A stretch of 64,000 nt of DNA from Streptomyces mobaraensis (GCF_020099395.1 NZ_CP083590.1:7130001-7194000), one strand, 5' to 3'; counted from the stretch's first letter, positions 53,195 to 62,232 are shown. Numbers and translations: made by a program. The notes: generated from the letters alone by a model not told the origin.

Positions 53195-54112
53195 TCAGAG
53201 GCGGCGGCGGTCGGTCCCGTACTCCGGAAGCGCCCGGGAGGGCGTGCCGGACCCGGACCGGTCCCCGGCCTCCGACCGTGCCGCGGGCCCGGACCGGCCC
53301 CCTGCCTCCGACGGTGCCGCGGGCCCGGGCCGTTCCCCGGCCTCCGACCATGCCGCGGTCTCGGGCCGGCCCCCGGCCTCCGACCATCCCGCGGTCTCGG
53401 GCCGTCCCCCGCCCCCCGATCGGCCCTCCGGCGCCTTCCCACCCCCCGTCACTTCGGCACTCTCCAGCACCTGGTCGACCTCCTCCTCCACCGGCCCCCC
53501 GGCCGGCTGGTCGATCCCGAGGAGGAAAGCGGTCCGGGTGCCGTCCACTTGCAGGAGGGTCATCCGCAGCCGGGCGGGGCCGCCCTCCTCGGCGTCCACC
53601 CGCAGGGCCACGGTGTGGGCGGGATGCCCGTCCACCGAGGTCGGGCGGGACTCCTCGGGCGTGACGGGCCGGTCCGGGTAGAAGAACTCCGCGTTCGAAC
53701 GGGCGGACCGCTCGGCCCAGAGCCGCAGCCGGTCCTGGGGGATCGCGCTCGAACGGCCGGTCAGCACGACGGCCATGTGGTGGTCGTCCTGCTTCTTGCG
53801 GCCGATCGCCGTGGTGAAGGCGTCGATAAGCTCGTGCTTCGAGTCGCGCTCCCAGCCCTTGGGGATGGCGTAGGACAGCCCGGCCGCGCCGTCCGCCACC
53901 CGCGGCCGCCCGGCCAGCGGTGAGCCGTCCCCGTCCCGCGTCAACCACCAGGCCCCGGCGCCGCCGCCTCCCACCAGGACGGCCAGGGCGACACCCCCGG
54001 CGACCAGCCCACGCCGCCGCCGGCGCGGCGGTACGGGCGGCAAGGGCGGCGGGAAGGCGGGGAACGGCGGGGGAGCGGGGTACGACTGGGGTCCGGTGAG
54101 CGGCGTGGTCAT
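53195..54112 (-). CDS. Membrane-anchored extracytoplasmic protein with repeat tail
   Basis: A 305-residue protein. A Pro-rich cytoplasmic N-terminus (residues 1-30) with RRRRR precedes one membrane span (LVAGGVALAVLVGGGGAGAWWL). An extracytoplasmic domain of about 170 residues follows (AAGLSYAIPKGWERDSKHEL, RPTSVDGHPAHTVALRVDAE), of the serine-protease-inhibitor-like or PknB-associated lipoprotein style. The last 90 residues are five 12-residue repeats GRPETAxWSEAG. I do not recognise the domain firmly. Streptomyces has many such single-span proteins of unknown function. Confidence 0.72.
   Translation of the reverse strand: MTTPLTGPQSYPAPPPFPAFPPPLPPVPPRRRRRGLVAGGVALAVLVGGGGAGAWWLTRDGDGSPLAGRPRVADGAAGLSYAIPKGWERDSKHELIDAFTTAIGRKKQDDHHMAVVLTGRSSAIPQDRLRLWAERSARSNAEFFYPDRPVTPEESRPTSVDGHPAHTVALRVDAEEGGPARLRMTLLQVDGTRTAFLLGIDQPAGGPVEEEVDQVLESAEVTGGGKAPEGRSGGGGRPETAGWSEAGGRPETAAWSEAGERPGPAAPSEAGGRSGPAARSEAGDRSGSGTPSRALPEYGTDRRRL
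53244..53414. repeat. 36-base tandem repeats encoding a 12-residue tail
   Basis: Near-identical 36-base units recur four to five times inside the 3' end of the membrane protein gene. They encode GGRPxTAxWSEA-like units rich in Gly, Ser, Ala and Glu. Being a multiple of three, copy number can change without a frameshift. Confidence 0.85.
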
Positions 54113-54317
54113 ACCTCCAGCCTGCCGCCCGGCAGGCGGTCGGACCTGAGCGTTCGTACTCAGTATCGGTACTCAGGTGCTCGGTCCGCTGATGCGGGGC
54201 GGTCCGGTGTGCGCTCGGCTCGTGGCCGCCACGGTAGGCCCTTCCCCGTCTCCTCCTCGTCGGCCGGCCGACCGGGACGGGGTCTCGGCCGTGGAGGTGG
54301 ACCGGCTCCGGTCGTGT

Positions 54318-55247
54318 TCAGGACAGGTCCAGCACCGCCTTGCCGTGCAGGCGTCGTCCGGTCAGCAGGTCGATGGCGTCCGCCGCCCTGTCCCATGTGC
54401 CCCGCCAGGCGATCTGGGCGTCCAGTTCCCCGGACGCCACCAGGGCGGCCAGGAGGGTCAGGTCCTCGTCGAGTCCCGTGCACCGCAGGAGGAAGAAGCT
54501 GACCAGTGCCCGGTCGTGGGCTTCGGGGGCGCCGGAGAAGGCGCCGGGCGGGAAGGTGTCGGGGGCGAGCGCCGCGCGGCCCACGTTGACGAGGGTGCCG
54601 TGTTCGGCGAGCCGGGCGTAGCCCTCGACGAGGTGTCGTCCGCCGACCATGTCGACGATGCCGTGCACCGGTTCCATGAGGTCTTCCGGGCCGGTCACGA
54701 CCTCGTGTGCGCCGAGCGCCCGCAGGCCGTCGCCGTGCGCGCGGGGGTCGCCGGTGGACGCGATGACGTACGCGCCGCCGCGGCGGGCGAGTTGGACGGC
54801 GTACCGGCCCGTGCCGCCGGTCGCGCCGGTGACGAGGACGCGGCGGCCGAGGAGCGGGCCGAGGCGCCGGAGCGCGCGCAGGGCGGTGGCGCCGGCCACC
54901 GGGATCGTGCTGATCGCGCCGAGGTCCGCGCCCTCGGGCACGGTGCCGAGGCGGTCCGTGTCGACCGCGCGGAGTTCCGCCCAGGCCCCGTCCGCGCCCA
55001 GCGTGACGACGGGGGTGCCGGCCGCGGGGCCGGAGCCGTCGGCCGCCGCGCGTTCGACGATTCCCGCCGCGTCCCAGCCGAGCACGGCCCCGGCGGGCGC
55101 CTCCGCCAGGGCGTGATGGATCTCGCCGGAGTTGAGGGACGTCGCGACGGTGCGGACGAGCGCCTGGTGGGGCGCCGGTTCGGGTTCCGGCGCCTCGCCG
55201 AGGCGCAGACGGGCGGGGGCGGTGGGGTCGACGAGGAGTGCGCGCAT
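54318..55247 (-). CDS. Zinc-independent alcohol dehydrogenase/quinone reductase-like (MDR)
   Basis: A 309-residue MDR protein. MRALLVDPTAPARLRLGEAP opens the GroES-like fold, HALAEAPAGAVLGWDAAGIV is the usual cofactor-side loop, and GRRVLVTGATGGTGRYAVQL is the NADPH motif (TGATGG). No zinc Cys set is present. It reduces activated double bonds or quinones. It is divergent from a TetR gene with repeated AGTGGCATAA boxes between, so it is probably the gene this TetR represses. Confidence 0.85.
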   Translation of the reverse strand: MRALLVDPTAPARLRLGEAPEPEPAPHQALVRTVATSLNSGEIHHALAEAPAGAVLGWDAAGIVERAAADGSGPAAGTPVVTLGADGAWAELRAVDTDRLGTVPEGADLGAISTIPVAGATALRALRRLGPLLGRRVLVTGATGGTGRYAVQLARRGGAYVIASTGDPRAHGDGLRALGAHEVVTGPEDLMEPVHGIVDMVGGRHLVEGYARLAEHGTLVNVGRAALAPDTFPPGAFSGAPEAHDRALVSFFLLRCTGLDEDLTLLAALVASGELDAQIAWRGTWDRAADAIDLLTGRRLHGKAVLDLS

Positions 55248-55284
55248 GGCAGGGCAGCCCTTCCGGGAGTCGATTGTGCCTCTC

Positions 55285-55327
55285 AGTGGCATAAACCTAC
55301 AAGTGGCATAAGCGCCCGCGCTACACT
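55285..55327. promoter_or_regulatory. Direct repeats and -10 in the TetR/dehydrogenase divergent region
   Basis: AGTGGCATAA occurs at 55285 and 55302, 17 bases apart. TACACT at 55322-55327 suits a -10 element, placing transcription near the TetR ATG at 55335, so that message may be leaderless. The repeats are candidate TetR-family binding sites covering both promoters. Confidence 0.5.
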
Positions 55328-55334
55328 GAGAGCG

Positions 55335-55994
55335 ATGGCCGCCACCGACGCACCCACCCCGGAACGCCTGCCGCTGCGCGAGCGCAAGAAGCTGCGCACC
55401 CGTCAGGCGCTGACCGACACCGCCCTGGAGCTCTTCACGGAACGCGGTTTCGACGGCGCGACGCTGGACGAACTCTGCGACGCCGTCGAGGTGTCCAAGC
55501 GCACCTTCTTCCGCTACTTCTCCAGCAAGGAAGACGTGGCGATGGCACCGACCCAGGACCTGTGGGCCGCGTTCCTCGACGACCTGGAGACCCGCGAGCC
55601 GAGCGGCGGGACCGTTCTGGAGACGCTGCAGGCGTCGCTGTACGGCGCGTTGGAGCGGATGACCGCCGAGGGCTGGGCGCGAAGCATCCGCCTCAGCCGC
55701 CGACTGGCCGCCGAGACACCGTCCATGGACGCCCACGGCCTGCACTTCTGCGACCGCACCGTGCGCAGGGCGGCCGGAATCCTGACGCGTCGGCTGCGAA
55801 TCGACGACCCTCGGGACGACATCCGCCTCCGCCTCGCGCTCGACTTCTTCGTCGCCGCCCACCGGCACGCCCTGGAGGCGTGGGTGACCCTCCCCGGCGC
55901 CCCGGGCCGCGACGCCCTGGCGGCCGAACTGCGGCGCGTCTTCGAGGTCGTCCCGGGGGCATTGACCTTCTCGGCGGAGCCGAGGACCGCGTAG
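55335..55994 (+). CDS. TetR-family regulator
   Basis: A 219-residue TetR regulator. RERKKLRTRQALTDTALELF then FDGATLDELCDAVEVSKRTF and FRYFSSKEDV form the N-terminal helix-turn-helix with the characteristic FxYFxSK. The C-terminal half (helical, RLALDFFVAAHRHALEAW) is the ligand domain. It is divergent from the MDR dehydrogenase, its likely target, and resembles regulators of efflux or stress reductases. The message may be leaderless, since a -10-like TACACT lies 8 bases before the ATG. Confidence 0.9.
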   Translation: MAATDAPTPERLPLRERKKLRTRQALTDTALELFTERGFDGATLDELCDAVEVSKRTFFRYFSSKEDVAMAPTQDLWAAFLDDLETREPSGGTVLETLQASLYGALERMTAEGWARSIRLSRRLAAETPSMDAHGLHFCDRTVRRAAGILTRRLRIDDPRDDIRLRLALDFFVAAHRHALEAWVTLPGAPGRDALAAELRRVFEVVPGALTFSAEPRTA

Positions 55995-56058
55995 GCGGGT
56001 GGCCGGGGCCGGTCCGGGGGCGGTGGGGTCCGGTCCGAGCAGGGTCGGGGCGAGGCGG

Positions 56059-56856
56059 TCAGGACCGGAGGACCGCGAGGAAGTCGGCGATCGCCGCCGC
56101 GACGGCGTCGGGGCGCTCCACGGGGAGCAGGTGGCCGGCGTCGGGGACGGTGACGAGGGCCGCGTGCGGAATGTGCGGCAGCAGGAACTCCCGCAGCACG
56201 TCCGGTGGTTCCACCACGTCGTGCTCCGCGGTCAGCACGGTCACCGGAACCGCGATGCGGCGGGCGGCGGCCGTGATGTCCTCGGCGATGCCGTGCAGCG
56301 GCCACTCCCTCCGTGCCTCGGGTCCGGCGGCGACGCTGTCGCGCACCGCGGTGGCCCGCACCGGTTCGGGCAGCGGTGTGGCGGTCAGGACATGGTCGAG
56401 GGCGTGCCGTACCGCGGCGGGTGAGTCGTAGGCGTGGGACAGCCCCCGCCGGTACTCCTCGGTCACCGTGCCGGGCGGCTCGGGCGGCGCGGGCGCGACG
56501 AGTACCAGGCCGGCCAGACCGGCGGGCCCGCGGGCCGCGAGGAGTTGGCTCACCTTGGCCCCCATGGAGTGCCCCACGAGGACGAAGGGGCCCGGTACGC
56601 ACGCGGCGAGCACGCGGGCGAGGTCGTCGGCGAGCCGGCCGAGGCCGTAGGGACCGGGCAGCGACCGGGAGGTGCCCCAGCCGCGCTGGTCGTAGCGGAC
56701 CGTCGCCCGCCCGGACGGGAGCCGGGCGATCACACCGTTCCATGTGTCGGCGGAGCCGCCCCAGTAGTGGACGAACACCAGCGCCGGCCCGGTACGGCCT
56801 CCGACCCGTACGTCCAGGGTCCCGCCCGCCACCGCCACCGGCCTTGTCGTTTCCAT
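56059..56856 (-). CDS. Alpha/beta hydrolase
   Basis: A 265-residue alpha/beta hydrolase. LVFVHYWGGSADTWN opens the oxyanion region, VLVGHSMGAKVSQL is the nucleophile elbow (GHSMG, Ser near 96), VLTAEHDVVEPP carries the acid, and VPDAGHLLPVERP the His. ATG 56856 is preferred because GAGGTG lies 8 bases upstream. Relatives include haloperoxidase-like esterases and lactonases; the substrate is unknown. It is divergent from the AraC-like gene, which probably controls it. Confidence 0.85.
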   Translation of the reverse strand: METTRPVAVAGGTLDVRVGGRTGPALVFVHYWGGSADTWNGVIARLPSGRATVRYDQRGWGTSRSLPGPYGLGRLADDLARVLAACVPGPFVLVGHSMGAKVSQLLAARGPAGLAGLVLVAPAPPEPPGTVTEEYRRGLSHAYDSPAAVRHALDHVLTATPLPEPVRATAVRDSVAAGPEARREWPLHGIAEDITAAARRIAVPVTVLTAEHDVVEPPDVLREFLLPHIPHAALVTVPDAGHLLPVERPDAVAAAIADFLAVLRS

Positions 56857-56969
56857 CGTCATCACACCTCGAACACGTAACCTGCGTGGGTCCCGGCCCG
56901 GTTGCCGGGCACATGTCCGACCGTACGAGCGGCGGGATCCGCCGCCCGGAGGAAAGGAACACGGTCCTT

Positions 56970-57866
56970 GTGGAAAACGGACACCCGGCGGTGCGGCAGC
57001 TGCGCTACTCGCCCGCCGTCGGCTCGTCCCGCGGCGTGGAGGTCCTGGACTTCGCCGCGCTGCGGCGCATGGACGTCCGCCGCCGTCGCGTACTGCCTCA
57101 GCGCCCCGACTTCCACGTCCTCGCCCTGGTGGCCTCCGGCACCGGCAGCCACGAAGCGGACTTCGGCACCTACCGGTTGACGGAAGGCAGCGCCGTATGG
57201 ATACGGCCCGGCATGGTGCACCGCTGGAGCGACACCGACGCCTGCGACGGCCCGCTGATCCTCTTCCGGCCCGGTTTCCTCCCCGGCTTCACCGCGGCGG
57301 AGGCCGCCACGCCGGCGTGCTGGCACCTTGACCGACAGCGCCTGGAGCTCGCCCTGTTCGCGGCCGGGCACCTCGGTCGCGAGCACGACACGGCCGTGCG
57401 CGCACCGCACCTGGCGGCGTCTCCCGCGCTGCTCACCCACCTGTTGGCGGCACTGTTCCTGCGCGCGCTCCCCGACACGCTCGCCCGCACGGACGCGGCC
57501 GCGGCCGCGTCCGACCACCGCCGGTCCGCGGACGTGTTCCGCCGCTACCGGGCCGCCGTGGAGGAGCACTTCACCGACTGGCACCACGTGGCCGACTACG
57601 CCCGGGCGCTGGGCTACGACGTGCGCACCCTCACCCGGGCCACACGCGCCGCCACCGGCACGGGCGCCAAGGTCTTCCTCGACCAGCGCGTCCTGCTGGA
57701 GGCCAAGAGGCTGCTCGCGCACACCGACCTGCCGGTCGCCGGCTGCGCCCGGCGGCTCGGCTTCCGGGACGCCGCCGCCTTCACCACCTTCTTCCGGCGC
57801 CAGGCCGCCGTACCGCCGGCCGCCTGGCGTGCCGCCCACGGGGCAACCGGCGGCCTTGGGGCCTGA
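56970..57866 (+). CDS. AraC-family regulator
   Basis: A 298-residue AraC/XylS-type regulator. The first 150 residues form a cupin-like effector domain (RRRVLPQRPDFHVLALVAS, SAVWIRPGMVHRWSD), and the C-terminal two-helix-turn-helix unit contains YARALGYDVRTLTRATRAAT and LPVAGCARRLGFRDAAAFTT followed by FFRRQ. The GTG start follows GGAGGAAAGGA. It is divergent from the alpha/beta hydrolase (113 bases), an arrangement typical of regulator-target pairs. The ligand is unknown. Confidence 0.88.
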   Translation: MENGHPAVRQLRYSPAVGSSRGVEVLDFAALRRMDVRRRRVLPQRPDFHVLALVASGTGSHEADFGTYRLTEGSAVWIRPGMVHRWSDTDACDGPLILFRPGFLPGFTAAEAATPACWHLDRQRLELALFAAGHLGREHDTAVRAPHLAASPALLTHLLAALFLRALPDTLARTDAAAAASDHRRSADVFRRYRAAVEEHFTDWHHVADYARALGYDVRTLTRATRAATGTGAKVFLDQRVLLEAKRLLAHTDLPVAGCARRLGFRDAAAFTTFFRRQAAVPPAAWRAAHGATGGLGA

Positions 57867-58485
57867 GTTCCTCCGCGCGTGGTCCGGTCGCGGGCGACGC
57901 GGGAACCTCGTGGTGCCGTTCGGGGCGATGTCGCGTCGAGTTTCGGGTGCGAGGGGTCGCTTCACCGGTGCCGTCCCGGCGTCCTCGCCCTTATATGCGA
58001 CGGGAGCGGCTTCCACCCCCGTCCCACCGGCGGCCGGGTCACGCCCGGCCCTCGTACAGGTGAGACGGTCGCGTGGAGTGGACCGGGTCATCCCGACGGG
58101 GACGATGTGCCTGCCGGCGGACGCCCGGGGTTCTCTGCGGGACCCGGGTTCACTCCTTCGGTACGTCGGCGGAGGGTTTGAGGCAGCCCTCCGATCGACT
58201 GGCGGGTGACGCCGGGGCGGTACCGCACCGGCACGTCAGGTCGAACTCCATACACGTGTAAGGGATCGCTTTCGGCCTGCTCGTCGGATCATTTGACCGG
58301 CTTGCGCTGTGACCGTAAGAAACAGACCTGCCGCCGGACGGTCCCTGGCGACGGCACTGCCCGCCGCCCGGCTGCTCGCAGCCGCCGCGTTCCCGCCGTT
58401 GCCGGAAGGCGGTGGTCCGCGGCGCCCTGACGGGCTCGGGCCGGATCCCGCGGCGCCCCCGGCTCCTCCGGAAGGAACACGTCGA
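57867..58485. other. 619-base intergenic region
   Basis: Between the AraC-like gene and the glycine-rich protein gene. Frames are open on both strands but lack ribosome-binding sites and change character often. The only notable items are ACACGTGT at 58252-58259 and a GGAAGGAA ribosome-binding site just before 58486. I see no gene or clear promoter. Confidence 0.5.
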
Positions 58486-59586
58486 ATGAGCAGCCGAATG
58501 AGCAGCCGAAGGGAGACCCCAATGGACGGTCGGATGGATGGTCCGGTGGACGGTCGGACGGAGAGGAACACGCGGACGAAGCACCTGCGACTGCCCTCGG
58601 TGAGACGCCGTGCGGCATGGGGAGCCACTGCCGCGCTGGTCGTCGCCCACCTGCTGGCGGTCTCCCCGAGTCCCGATGCCGAGGCCGCCCCCTCCGAGCG
58701 GCAGAAGACCTTCGAGTCGTCCACGTCGTGGAAGCCCCCGGCGGGAGTGAGCAAGGCGACCGTCTACATCTGGGGCGCCGGCGGCACGGGTGGCGGGGGA
58801 GGGGCCGGTGGTGGCGGTGGCGGCGGCGAGGCCCCCGTGAAGGACGTCCTGGACCCCAACACCGGGGCCGACGGGCGCGACGGCGGCTCGGGCGGAGCGG
58901 GAGGGGCGGGCGGTGGCGGCGGTGCCGGCTCCTACCTGGCGTGCCACATCACACTGGACGCCTCCCACACCTACCAGGTGACCGTCGCCGGTGGCGGAAG
59001 CGGGGGCGAAGGCGGCCTCAAGGGCCAGGGCGGTGCGGCCGGTTCGGGTAAATCCGGTCAGGACGGGCAGAACGGCCGGTCGGGCCGCCCCGGCAACAAC
59101 GGCAATGAGGCCCGGCGCCGGACCGAGCTGTTCGACACGACGAAGGACGTGCAGGTGGCCAATGTCGACGCAGGGCCCGCCGGCCTCCGTGGGCTGGAAG
59201 GCACCGGCGGCGAGGGCGGCGGCAGGAGCGGTGGCCGGGCCCGCCACGGCAAGGCGGGTGCCGCCGGCGGGGCCACGCGCAAGGCGTGGCCGGGAAGGTG
59301 CCCCGGAGGCACGGTGGCGGAATCCCTCCAGGGCGGCGCCGGTCAGCACGGGACGAAGCAGTACTGGCCGGGGACCGGCGGCGAACCGGCCAAGACCGTG
59401 GGGCCCGGAGGAACGAAGCTGCCCCAGGGCGTCGGCGTCGGGGGCACCGGCGGTCGCGGAGGGCGCGGTGGGTCCTCGGGCGCGGGTGCGGTGCTGCACC
59501 ACTCCGCCGCCGACCCCGGGGGCAATGGCGGCGACGGGGTCCGGGGCGGGTCCGGCGGCAAGGGGTACATGATCGTCACCTGGTAG
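58486..59586 (+). CDS. Secreted glycine-rich protein
   Basis: A 366-residue protein. The N-terminus RRRAAWGATAALVVAHLLAV with AEAAPSE is a signal peptide, probably cleaved after Ala. The first mature domain, TSWKPPAGVSKATVYIWGAG, is the start of the glycine-rich domain found in phage-tail and adhesin-like proteins. The rest is dominated by GGxGG and GxxG tracts (over a third Gly) with islands such as ARRRTELFDTTKDVQVANVD. It probably forms extracellular, surface-sticky fibres. ATG 58486 has GGAAGGAA; ATG 58522 is a good alternative with AAGGGAGA. Confidence 0.78.
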   Translation: MSSRMSSRRETPMDGRMDGPVDGRTERNTRTKHLRLPSVRRRAAWGATAALVVAHLLAVSPSPDAEAAPSERQKTFESSTSWKPPAGVSKATVYIWGAGGTGGGGGAGGGGGGGEAPVKDVLDPNTGADGRDGGSGGAGGAGGGGGAGSYLACHITLDASHTYQVTVAGGGSGGEGGLKGQGGAAGSGKSGQDGQNGRSGRPGNNGNEARRRTELFDTTKDVQVANVDAGPAGLRGLEGTGGEGGGRSGGRARHGKAGAAGGATRKAWPGRCPGGTVAESLQGGAGQHGTKQYWPGTGGEPAKTVGPGGTKLPQGVGVGGTGGRGGRGGSSGAGAVLHHSAADPGGNGGDGVRGGSGGKGYMIVTW

Positions 59587-59712
59587 CCCGGGTGCGTCGG
59601 GTAGCCCGGGTGCGTCGGGCGTCGGGCGTCAGCGTCCGGATCCGCCGGGAGGAACGCGTCCTCCGGGAGAACCGGGTGCGGGCGGCGGTGGAAGCCGCCC
59701 GCACCCGGGGGA

Positions 59713-60147
59713 TCAGTAGGTGTTCGTGTAGATGGTGAGTCCCGTCCAGTCGCTGTCGTACTGCGTGGCCTTCACCCACTCGTCCTGGCTGCCGAGGTAG
59801 GTGCCGCCGTCGGCGCCGCAGCTGGAGTCGGTCCACTTCGCCAGGCGGGTGTAGTCGCGCCACCACCAGCCCACGAGGCTGGTCTCCTTGTGGGGCGTGG
59901 CCAGGCAGTAGGTGCGGGGCTGGCCCTTCTGGACCTGGCCGATGATCTTCACCGAGTTGACCCTGCCGGTGTAGTCCACTATGCGGATCTGCTGGCCGTT
60001 GGTGCCGGCGAGGGCCTGGCCGCCCGCGCCGAGCACCGCGGCCACGGCCAGGGCGCCGGAGGCCACGGCTGTGCCGAGGGTGCGCTTGCGCACGGTGGGG
60101 ACCGCGAGCGCGACCCTGTTCTTCATCCCCATGGGCTTCTCGGACAT
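59713..60147 (-). CDS. Small secreted protein with two Cys
   Basis: A 144-residue protein. VRKRTLGTAVASGALAVAAV with GGQALAG is a signal peptide; the mature part is about 98 residues, starting GTNGQQIRIVDY, with Cys in RTYCLATP and SSCGADGG (a probable disulfide) and Trp/Tyr-rich VGWWWRDYTRLAKW and WTGLTIYTNTY. It looks like a small compact exported enzyme inhibitor, lectin or cell-wall binder, but the family is unrecognised. GAGGAGAG precedes the ATG. It is convergent with the glycine-rich gene. Confidence 0.75.
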   Translation of the reverse strand: MSEKPMGMKNRVALAVPTVRKRTLGTAVASGALAVAAVLGAGGQALAGTNGQQIRIVDYTGRVNSVKIIGQVQKGQPRTYCLATPHKETSLVGWWWRDYTRLAKWTDSSCGADGGTYLGSQDEWVKATQYDSDWTGLTIYTNTY

Positions 60148-60804
60148 CGGTGGTCTCTCCTCGCAAGAAATGTCTGTGGCGCAAACCGGCCGCGCGGACG
60201 CGCTTCCCGGCGCTCCGGAACAACTGCCGTTTCGTTCCGGAACCTAACGCCGTGCTCCGGTCGTGCGGCAGTTCCGCCCTGCACGGTGACGCCGCTCTCC
60301 GGGTTGCGGGCTGCACAGTGAGCCGGGAGTGGTCTCCTGGTGCCGGTGTTCCGGAGGCGGCGTGGGTTTTGCGTGAGGGTGCCCGCGCCGCACCCGCGCC
60401 GGGCCGCGGCGGTCACAACGATCACGCTGGAGCGCTTCCCGATCACCACCCGATCAAGCTCCAATCGCCCACGGCATGACACGCAGTGGGTTTTCGACAA
60501 CGCCTGATCACAGCTGAGCGCTGCGGGCTTCCACTTCCTTCGCGTTCGAAAAGAGGCCGTCTGGGCGCGTGTTGGCGTGGGCGCCACAGAAGGACAGATG
60601 GCCCCTTGGTGACGGAGTGCAATGGGGCGGAGAGCAAAGATCTTGCATAAGAACGATAAGCGGATATAGCACTCTTTAGTGTTGAACTCGGCGATAGGCG
60701 CTAGTCAGCCTTGGCAACGCGAGCTGTCATATGACTGCCCTCCACGGAGGGGGTCGGATGATCCGGCCATCTGCTCGTCGCACCCACGACGGGAAGGCAG
60801 GAAC
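60148..60804. other. 657-base divergent region with a promoter for the protease gene
   Basis: It separates the small secreted protein from the protease. Unlike neighbouring spacers it holds an AT-richer block (60640-60700) with TTGCAT and TATAGC spaced 16 bases (60643 and 60665). No gene with coding bias is visible. The left half is GC-rich and featureless. Confidence 0.5.
60643..60670 (+). promoter_or_regulatory. Probable promoter upstream of the cysteine protease gene
   Basis: TTGCAT (60643-60648) and TATAGC (60665-60670) separated by 16 bases resemble a vegetative -35/-10 pair in the only AT-rich patch here. Transcription would start about 60677, giving a 128-base leader before the protease ATG. 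Confidence 0.45.
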
Positions 60805-61365
60805 ATGAGCAGACTCAAGCGCGCGACCACGGCGTCGGCTCTGGCACTGGCCGTGTCCGGGCTCCTCGGAACCGCCGCCACGGCGCACGCGGACGCCGCG
60901 TACGACGACATCACCATGCTCAAGCAGGAGAAGACCCAGTGGTGCTGGGTGGCCTCCGGCCTGACGATCGCCAAGTACCAGGGCTACGGCTCGACGCAGA
61001 CCGACTTCTGCACCCGCGCCAACCCGGCCTACGGCTGCAACAACCAGCCGGCCACGCTCGACGACATGGCCAGGGCCTGGGGCAGTCTCGGCATGTCCCA
61101 CACGGGCACCGGACTGAGCAGGGCGGCCACGTTCAGCGAGGTCCAGACCGAGGTCCGGGGCCCCCGGCCCGTCGGAGCACGCATCGGCTGGACCTCCGGC
61201 GGCGGGCACATGAACGTCGTCTACGGCTACGACACGTCGAACAACACCATCGGCGTGGGCGACCCCTGGCCGGACACGACCACCTACACGTGGTGGAACT
61301 ACAACGACTACGTGAGCAACAGCTCGTTCAAGTGGACCCACTCCCGCACCGGCATCTCAGGCTAG
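60805..61365 (+). CDS. Secreted papain-like cysteine protease (AvrRpt2/C39-like)
   Basis: A 186-residue exported protein. MSRLKRATTASALALAVSGL with ATAHADA is a signal peptide. The mature chain has TQWCWVASG with Cys47 as the nucleophile, GGGHMNVVYGY with His135, and IGVGDPWPD with Asp153, the papain-like catalytic order Cys-His-Asp found in AvrRpt2-type and bacteriocin-like peptidases. Two further Cys (FCTRANPAYGCNN) may bridge. Ribosome-binding site GGAAGGCAGGA. It precedes a membrane-anchored partner by 9 bases, so it may be displayed or regulated by it. Confidence 0.85.
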   Translation: MSRLKRATTASALALAVSGLLGTAATAHADAAYDDITMLKQEKTQWCWVASGLTIAKYQGYGSTQTDFCTRANPAYGCNNQPATLDDMARAWGSLGMSHTGTGLSRAATFSEVQTEVRGPRPVGARIGWTSGGGHMNVVYGYDTSNNTIGVGDPWPDTTTYTWWNYNDYVSNSSFKWTHSRTGISG

Positions 61366-61374
61366 GAGAGCGAC

Positions 61375-62232
61375 ATGTGCGACCAGAGAACGTCCACGAC
61401 GCGGCGGGCCGCCCGCTTCTCCCGCCTCCCCGTCATCCTGGCCCTCGGCGCGTCCGTCCTGCTGTCGGTGGGAGCCGGCCCGGCCGGCGCGGCCAAGGGC
61501 CCGGCCGACCTCCCCAACCTCCAGGCGGCCCTGGACACGCTGAAGTCGACCGCCACCCACGACGCGGTCTGCCGCTTCCTCAGCGCACCGGTGCCCAACG
61601 GCGCGTCCCCCGGCGCGGCGGTGACGCTCCCCGCCAAGGCCGACCCCTGTGAGGGCGTGCCGTCCTTCACCATCAAGGACCCGCTGGCCCTGAACGAGGT
61701 CGCACCGGCCTTCGTCGCGGGAACCGCCCAGCCCACCCTCGCCGACGCGGTCATGCTCGCCTACGCCGTCGCCGGCGTGACCACCTCGGCCGGCCGCACC
61801 GCCACCGTCCTGCTCGCCCCCACCGGCACCACCGGCTGGCACTTGGCCGCCGTCCGCGAAGGCGACACGGACGCCACCTACGCCGGCAAGGCCGACCTCG
61901 CGACGACGGTCTTCAGCGAGCCGCAGATCCACGGGTACTACCAGCTGAAGCTCACCACCGTCGAGCCGCTGAACGACGCGGCCCGGCAGGGGCTGGGCGG
62001 CCAGTCGTCGGTGTCGCTCGCCGACTACCAGAAGCTGGTCAAGGCCCGCTACGCCGACAAGCAGCCCGGCTCGGAGTACGACACCAAGGGCTTCTCCAGC
62101 GGCTTCGGCACCGGCCGCCCGCACTCCTCGACGTCCTCGACCCCGCTGATCGTCGGCGGATCGGGCGCCGCCCTCGCCCTCGCCGGCGGCGCCGTCGGCC
62201 TCCGCCGCCGCAAGCGCGCACGTCTCCGCTGA
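61375..62232 (+). CDS. Exported protein with C-terminal membrane anchor
   Basis: A 285-residue protein. RLPVILALGASVLLSVGAGP with AGAAKG is a signal peptide. The mature region has a helical first part (PNLQAALDTLKSTATHDAVC) and a beta-rich part (ATVLLAPTGTTGWHLAAVRE). The C-terminus is TPLIVGGSGAALALAGGAVG followed by LRRRKRARLR, a hydrophobic anchor with basic tail; no LPxTG sortase motif precedes it, so it is a membrane-anchored protein. It lies 9 bases after the protease and is probably cotranscribed. Function unknown; it could be a chaperone, inhibitor or docking protein for the protease. Confidence 0.75.
   Translation: MCDQRTSTTRRAARFSRLPVILALGASVLLSVGAGPAGAAKGPADLPNLQAALDTLKSTATHDAVCRFLSAPVPNGASPGAAVTLPAKADPCEGVPSFTIKDPLALNEVAPAFVAGTAQPTLADAVMLAYAVAGVTTSAGRTATVLLAPTGTTGWHLAAVREGDTDATYAGKADLATTVFSEPQIHGYYQLKLTTVEPLNDAARQGLGGQSSVSLADYQKLVKARYADKQPGSEYDTKGFSSGFGTGRPHSSTSSTPLIVGGSGAALALAGGAVGLRRRKRARLR

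Noticed and set aside
62120..62232. LPxTG sorting signal at the end of the anchored partner protein
   Set aside because: A hydrophobic anchor and basic tail are present, but no LPxTG or LAxTG motif precedes them.
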